This document shows, one piece after another, positions 58,811 through 64,000 of a DNA stretch of 64,000 bases. A model generated the notes under the pieces. That model saw only the letters and a list, made by a program, of their open reading frames with translations, made no database searches and had not been told where the DNA came from. The first letter of the stretch is position 1, and each line of letters opens with the position of its first letter. Made by a program: the position numbers and the translations under genes. Source of the stretch: Planococcus citri (lineage: Eukaryota > Arthropoda > Insecta > Hemiptera > Pseudococcidae); assembly GCF_950023065.1 (NCBI RefSeq), contig NC_088679.1:63798001-63862000 (forward strand), in the 5' to 3' direction.

Positions 58811-60168
58811 AGTTAGGTAGGGGTAACAGCCCTATTTTTTTACCCCCCTAAGGACATATCTTGAAATTTCTTCTGACCTAATGAAGCTAGAGAAAAACTG
58901 AAAAGCGCATTGAAATCAGCAAACATTCGTTGACAAGATTCAGTGTTTGCCAAAAGTTTAATTTCATTAGGTTCGCCAGAAAATTTTTTATTTTGCAAGA
59001 AAACGAGTTCGCAATTTTTTTTACGCCCATTCGCTATTTCATTTACCCCCATTCGCTATTTTTTTTACCCCCCAATTTTTTCTGTGTTTTCAATAGTAAC
59101 AACATAGATTCACCGTTTCCTGACAAATTATTAATTAATCATGCCAAAAAGTGCCCTTTCCGTTATCATTAGTGTATTCATTGCTTGAAAACATAATTGA
59201 GAATAGAATTGAGAATTTATAAAGATTATTTTTGCAAATTTTCAACAAAAAAAATTAATACACGTATTTTTGGACTCTAAAATTCCTGAACCACCAGATG
59301 AACGCATTTTTTTTTCGCAAGAAACTATTTTTCGGAAATTTTTTGCTGATATGGATGGTAAAAAATTGCTGTGAAAGTTCCTGCTACAATTTTCTGTTTT
59401 CATGTTACTGCATACTTAAGGTCTTCAATTTTGTACCCGTTTTTGTTTTGTTTACTTTCATAGACAACCTATATTAGAGGGGTATCAATCATTTATTCAA
59501 TTTTATGGGTTGATTGTTTACATTGATGTAATCAACTGTAGAAAGTGTTTCTTGGACAATATTATTTACAAAAGTTCAGAGCTGTACATTCAAAACTTCC
59601 CCAAAAATGAATAAAATTGGTATCACGCCTTCAAACGGTCTTCAGCGAGCAAAAATTCTGAAAATAGTGGGGGGTAAAAAAATTAGAGAACAAAAATTAA
59701 TATGGATTTTCTATTTTTTTTACCCGGTAAAAAAAATAGAAAACTGGGCTTGAATCGTTCCCTATTTTTTTACCCCCTCTAAAAATTTTTAGAAAACAAT
59801 TTCGATGAAAACTAACCAGCTCATCTAATAGACCAGAGTGTGTAGAATTCAGCGATGTACTCACGAACTCATTTTGATGGAAATTAGTGCGTCCAATCCT
59901 TAAAATCAAAACACATTTTTTTAAAATTTTGCTAAGAAAATCGACTAGAATTCACATCACATTTTTCAAAGTCCCCTGAACCATGAAGATTAAATGGAAA
60001 ATGCAGTTTTTCAAGGGCATTGTGTTCCAAAAGAACCACAAAACATGTTGATATGGTTTTCAAATCGATTCATGACTTTGGTGGCTTATTTTTCAGAAAA
60101 TTCTTGGGGGGGGGGGTAAAAAAAACTAGAGAGGGTAAAAAAAACTGGGCCGTTACCCCTACCTAACT
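58811..60168. mobile_element. Inverted-repeat element rich in GGGGTAAAAAAA motifs (1358 bp)
   Basis: The ends AGTTAGGTAGGGGTAAC and GTTACCCCTACCTAACT are inverted, continuing inward as GCCC(T/A)...TTTTTTTACC. The motif GGGGTAAAAAAA or its complement recurs near 58837, 59041, 59062, 59670, 59716, 59765, 60107 and 60133, in both orientations. Such iterated subterminal motifs are typical transposase-binding arrays. There is no transposase frame and the target duplication is not clear. Confidence 0.8.
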
Positions 60169-60189
60169 CTTCTTTCGAAATTCTCCCAA

Positions 60190-61010
60190 AAAACAAAACT
60201 CTCTTGTGGCATGAAAAAAAATAAACAAGAGAGTTCGTCGTTCTTTTTTTAATATTGCAAACAGATTTGTTTTTTGCGAGAATTACGAAAGAAGACCGGT
60301 TTTTATTGAAAAATGGTCCTGCTTTTTTCCAAACTTGCATAAAAATTCTGGTTTTTGGCCAAAATTGCAAAAAAGGAGTTTAAAAAAAACAACAGTAGCT
60401 ACAACAGGCTTCGTTCTTTTTTTTAAAGGTTCAAGAAAAGTAAGGTAAGTATGTAGCTTACCTTCTGATTTCATTTCAAAAAATTTGCAGAAAAGTCTTG
60501 TCTTTTTACCAAACTTGCGCAAAAATCCTTTTTTTTTCTTCAAAATTACAAAAGAGCTTTTTTTGGTTAGAAATACAATAAAGTATACTATTTTTTTGGA
60601 AAAATTTGCAAAATAGTATTGATTTTTTTCAAACTTGCATGAACAAGTTCTGCTTTTTTGGCTAAATTGCAAAAACGTGGAAACATGCATTATAGACTCA
60701 TGTAGGTATTCACATTCAACATTTCACTCATTTTTGAGTTTAAACGGAGTAAGTAGGTACTTTGTTTTTTTTTAAATTTTTTGTAAACTTTGCAGAAGAG
60801 CCCTGTTTTCTTACCAAAATTGCACAAAAATCCTGTTTTTTTAAAAATAAAATCACAAAACAGTTTTGTATTTTGGTCAAAATTACCAAGAGGTCTTGTT
60901 TTTCGTTTTTTTTTTCGTTTGAAAAAATTTGGAACTAGTTTCGTTTTTTTCCAAACGCATAAAAGTGCTGCTGCTAGTAGGTAGGTACATATCACATTTT
61001 CTTTTTGCCT
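60190..61010 (-). repeat. Degenerate minisatellite, opposite orientation to 31.7 kb
   Basis: Irregular units of roughly 50 bp are built from TTTTTTGGCCAAAATTGCAAAAA-like words (17-20-base cores such as CCAAAATTGCACAAAAATCC). On the minus strand three adjacent frames of 94, 135 and 108 codons all repeat FCNFGKK/FCKFGKKTG. They exist because the unit is nearly free of stops on that strand, not because it is a gene. Confidence 0.7.
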
Positions 61011-61019
61011 GACCAAAAA

Positions 61020-61790
61020 AAAAAAATCGAAAAACTAAAACAAGGAAACAAATAAACTATACCTAGCACATTTCTATACAAAGTACACTCTACATTCTCT
61101 GTCAAAAAAAAATATACTACTGTAGGTTTTTTTTCACCCCAATTCCTTGTCAGTGTATATTTTTCTTACTCTAATACGAGAACTCAAATCCTCCAAATTA
61201 TCAGAGAAATGTTTTGACTCATATTCATTCCATTTTTCTCTCCTTTTCTCTTCTATATATTCTTTCCGCAAAACAAGAAAAATGTTCTATTAGGTTTGCG
61301 AGAATGGTATCATTTTTTTTATTCGGTCGCCGTCGCGTCGTCGTCGAGGGAGAAAAAAAAATACGGCGTATTGATTGAATTAATATGTTTCGTCGTGGCT
61401 TTCTTTTATAGCCTTCTCAAGATGCTTTATCCTATATCCTATATCCTAAGCTTTGTCGATGAGACAATACGTCCGAGTGTTTTTGTTCTTATTTGATATG
61501 TCGTTGTACAGCGGTCCTTGATAAGAACACAGTATCGCGTTCTTTTTCGTATAAAAAAGGGGTACTCTCGAAGAAGTTGAATCTTCGGATTAGGCTAACA
61601 GAATACGAGTACGTTGTATAGAAGACTGTGGTGAGCCGAAAACAAGGGCACAGATTCGACTTACTCGACTCTAAAGTAGAAGAATATCTAGACTATTTTG
61701 TTTTGTCTCCGTATTATAAATATACATAACCTCCAATTCGGTTTTTTGAGACTTTCACTCTTCTTCTCTTGGTTTGAAATTTGTTTTACA
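61020..61790. other. No recognisable gene
   Basis: Short frames only. A (CCTATAT)3-like run lies near 61430-61450. Confidence 0.35.
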
Positions 61791-61798
61791 GAGTACTA

Positions 61799-61923
61799 CA
61801 TGTAATGAAGGTGCAAATGAGGTCCAAAATTCCAAAGGTTATCAGTGAAGGAAACAGTGGAATAGCAGTGCACTGAACTCGGAGAGAAAGCAGTTCGCTT
61901 AATCTCTCACATTGCACAAATGA
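61799..61923 (+). other. Possible upstream exon of the P-like transposase remnant
   Basis: TTTGTTTTACAG precedes this stretch and GTAGGTAAGG follows it, so it has acceptor- and donor-like borders. The next acceptor-like site, TTTAATTTGTAG, ends at 62021, just before the coiled-coil part of the remnant. One frame reads KVQMRSKIPKVISEGNSGIA before a stop. The exon model is inference. Confidence 0.3.
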
Positions 61924-62035
61924 GGTAGGTAAGGTACCATCTATCTTATCAGTTTATGGTTTAGTTTTGCTGAGATTTCCATCTTCATAAATTCTAACTT
62001 TTTTTTCTATTTAATTTGTAGTTGATGTGATGAAT

Positions 62036-62436
62036 GTGCTTGAAAATTGCTCGAATTGAAGAATTGGAAAATGAAATTGCGATTTTGAAGATGAAGAAAA
62101 TGAAGCTCTGAAACGAAAACTCAAAGAATTTTTGAATGATGACCAGATTCCTCACCTTTCGAAAGATCCATAAAGACATTGGAAACCTGAGACAATAGTC
62201 AAGGCCGTCAAGGGTATTATATACTTATGTACGAATCGGAACAAGAGTACACGGATATAAGTTCCTTCGTAATACAAATTATCCTATTCCAGGATAAATA
62301 CATAGAACATTAACCGAATACCTTCGAAAGTTCCAGCTAGATTTTGGTCTTTTTGAAAATCTAGAAGATGTTTTAAAGCACTAAGTTGAACGCTTAAAAC
62401 CAAATGCTAGGTTTTGCTTCCCTCGTACTTGTAATA
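62036..62436 (+). pseudogene. P-element/THAP9-like transposase remnant
   Basis: The decayed middle part of a P-superfamily transposase, the enzyme that cuts and pastes P-type DNA transposons. Segments in order: a coiled coil (LKIARIEELENEIAILKMKK, from 62040); after a shift near 62100, LKRKLKEFLNDDQIPHLSKD; a stop at 62171-62173; then HWKPETIVKAVKG; after another shift HGYKFLRNTNYPIPG; a stop; then RTLTEYLRKFQLDFGLFENL and EDVLKH, a stop and VERLKPNARFCF. The series coiled coil, WxxETIxKAxK, GYxFLRxxxYPxP, RTLxxxLxxFxxxxGxxE is that of Drosophila P transposase and vertebrate THAP9. The N-terminal zinc-binding THAP domain and the catalytic acidic residues are not visible. At least two frameshifts and three stops make it non-functional. 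A foldback element follows immediately. Confidence 0.82.
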
Positions 62437-62449
62437 ATTTAAAAGTAGG

Positions 62450-63172
62450 TATTTGAAAAATATTTTTATTTTTAATTAATCGTATGCTCCGACAATAATT
62501 AGAAACATGCAAAGCAAACTATTTAAACTGAAAAAAAACCACAATAAGTTACAAAGTAAAAATTTAATTATTATTATTTGGGATCAAATTTTCAAAGTTG
62601 AAGCATAAAAAAAAATCAAAAAAAAAAATCAACGCGGATTTAAATTCAAAATTAAATACAGCATCTGAGTTAAGGAACAAATTTAAACTACCAAAAAAAT
62701 ACAAAGTAATATCAAGACAAATGATGAACAAATTTATAATTTCACGCTTGAATTCATTTTGGAAATTGGAAGAAATTTTTAAACTATGTACGTCATAAAA
62801 AAATATGCAATAACAAATCTAATATATAATTCTCTATTGTACAATTTTCAAGTGCAAAATTATGAAAGTCAATTTGCCTTGGTAGTTTAAATTGTTAGGT
62901 AGGTATATTATGTAATTTGTATTTTCATTTTTCATAATTTAAATTTGTTCTCAAATTCAATAGCTGAATTTAATTTCAAATTCAAATTCGTTGATTTGTT
63001 TTTTTTTATATTTTTGTACTTCAGCTTTAAAAATTTGTTCCAAAATTATTATAGGTCGACTTTTTACTTTGTATGGTGTTTTCATTTTTTCAGTAGGTAT
63101 AAAGTAGTTTACATGTTTCTCATTGTTCAAGCATACGAATAATTACAAATAGAGATATACGTATTTATCAAA
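62450..63172. mobile_element. Foldback element downstream of P-like remnant (~720 bp)
   Basis: The arms are long and diverged. The left (about 62450-62690) holds TTAATTAATCGTATGCT, AGAAACATGC, ACAAAGTAAAAA, AACAAATTTAAACTACC. The right (about 62930-63172) holds the complements AGCATACGAATAATTAC, ACATGTTTCTCATTG, TTTTTACTTTGT, TAATTTAAATTTGTTC. The 66-codon frame at 62598 lies in the left arm and loop and is not supported as a gene. The element may be the inverted-repeat tail of the same P-like element or a separate insertion. Confidence 0.75.
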
Positions 63173-64000
63173 TGATGAATAATACATAATATGTTTATTG
63201 TGCTCTATTTATGTGAAATAAACTTCAAATGATCGAAATCGGTCCACTGGAACAACTATTTCCAGACCAGTTGGAGTTCTTGTTTACTTTGTAAAAATTT
63301 TTCAAAATCTGTTCTTTTTGCAATATCTTATTGGTTTATTCATACTTTTTCGCGAGTAATGGCTCGTTTTGTTCGTTTCGATGATACAAACTACATATAA
63401 AAATTTAATGTATTCTAAGCGTGTTTGAGGATCATTTGGGCTGAAAAGAAACACTCGTGTTTAAAATCGCTTTTTTTGCAATCATTTCGAATCAAGCTGC
63501 TCAAATTCATTTTTTTTGTCTCGCATGCATTTCTTCCTCCACTTGATAAAATGAGTTTAAAAATACAAATTTCGAGAATTTGGTAAAAATGACCAAAAAA
63601 AAAAAAATTGTCATCAGAATATTTCAACTTCTGAACACGAATCCTGTTTTGTTTTGTTTTTTCAATTTTCAAAAGTGGAAATCCCTGATGTGCAAATACG
63701 AACGAACGTACCTGTTTCCATGTATCTGAAATAAAGAAAATCTTTCCAGTTGAAAGGGGAAACTGATACGGAAAAGCGAGGAGTAGTACGACAGAATCAG
63801 CAAAAACCACATATGTACGTAAATTCAACTGTTACATTAAGGTAAAGTATCAGTTCTGGTGATTGTTTTTTCAAAGCTTTCTGTAGAGCTCAAATTTCAA
63901 CTTTTGAAAATTAAACAACTTTAATACCTAATATTATGTAGGTATGTACTTGAAAATTTTTTTAATGAAAAATCTGATCTTTGGCAGAGATTTAAAAAAA
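63173..64000. other. No recognisable gene
   Basis: AT-rich DNA. A 137-codon minus frame at 63415-63828 has no recognised domain and a Lys/Phe-rich middle, and is not supported. Confidence 0.35.

Noticed and set aside
60086..61016. Three adjacent minus-strand frames of 94, 135 and 108 codons
   Set aside because: All are translations of a degenerate minisatellite (FCNFGKK-type repeats). The stop-free frame is a property of the repeat unit.
63415..63828. 137-codon minus-strand frame
   Set aside because: The composition is patchy with a homopolymer-derived Lys/Phe middle. No domain or conserved neighbour.

Overview
The window reads as a gene-poor, repeat-dense stretch of an arthropod nuclear genome. 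It is AT-rich and CpG is not depleted. TACCTAC/GTAGGTAC and ACGAGTA-type words are scattered throughout, a style I associate with hemipteran insects such as scale insects or mealybugs; that placement is inference. There are no operons, no Shine-Dalgarno-led gene series, no CRISPR array and no rRNA or tRNA gene that I can recognise. No complete host protein-coding gene can be supported. Almost all short ORFs are chance frames, or frames running through repeats.

Transposon protein remnants: (1) 1163-1416, the start of a BEL/Pao-type gag domain (DUF1759-like) cut off by a stop; (2) 62036-62436, a frameshifted remnant of a P-element/THAP9-like transposase. Weaker coding-like remnants of unknown family lie at 20974-21237, 28964-29249 (perhaps continuing to 29899), 51511-51677, 57336-57491 and 34761-35000.

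Inverted-repeat elements dominate. A miniature family with ends CATCGACCTTG...CAAGGTCGATG occurs three times (3914-4326, 40471-40531, 41441-41670), each copy with a perfect 8-bp target duplication. TA-flanked Tc1/mariner-like MITEs lie at 20265-20400 and 53226-54223. Foldback elements lie at 7842-8547, 15648-15936, 32318-33722 (a 1.4-kb near-palindrome), 36272-36815, 41780-42163, 48533-49393 and 62450-63172, plus one at 21375-23520 whose arms are themselves repeats of about 190-290 bp. A hAT-like element with CAGGCATC ends spans 12039-13352, and an element rich in GGGGTAAAAAAA motifs spans 58811-60168. Inside the 1.4-kb palindrome, 32739-32769 looks like an excision footprint: two GCTGGTAC copies around a 15-bp palindrome. 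The opposite arm preserves the unmodified site.

Region 38.1-55.7 kb is an array of diverged 0.9-3.3 kb units sharing an ordered set of markers. It includes one exon-like segment whose reading frame survives in several copies, and splice-donor-like GGTAAGTG sites. Younger elements are inserted into single units, so sister units serve as empty-site controls and allow relative dating. Other direct-repeat domains are 11.40-12.04 kb, 13.38-14.35 kb, 15.95-19.24 kb, and a degenerate minisatellite at 31.70-32.28 and 60.19-61.01 kb in opposite orientations.

Taken together, the window is probably intergenic or intronic DNA in which P-like, mariner-like and hAT-like non-autonomous transposons have repeatedly inserted, nested and been duplicated. 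The most coherent candidate story is a P-superfamily lineage with a decayed transposase, non-autonomous derivatives carrying 8-bp duplications, and an excision scar.
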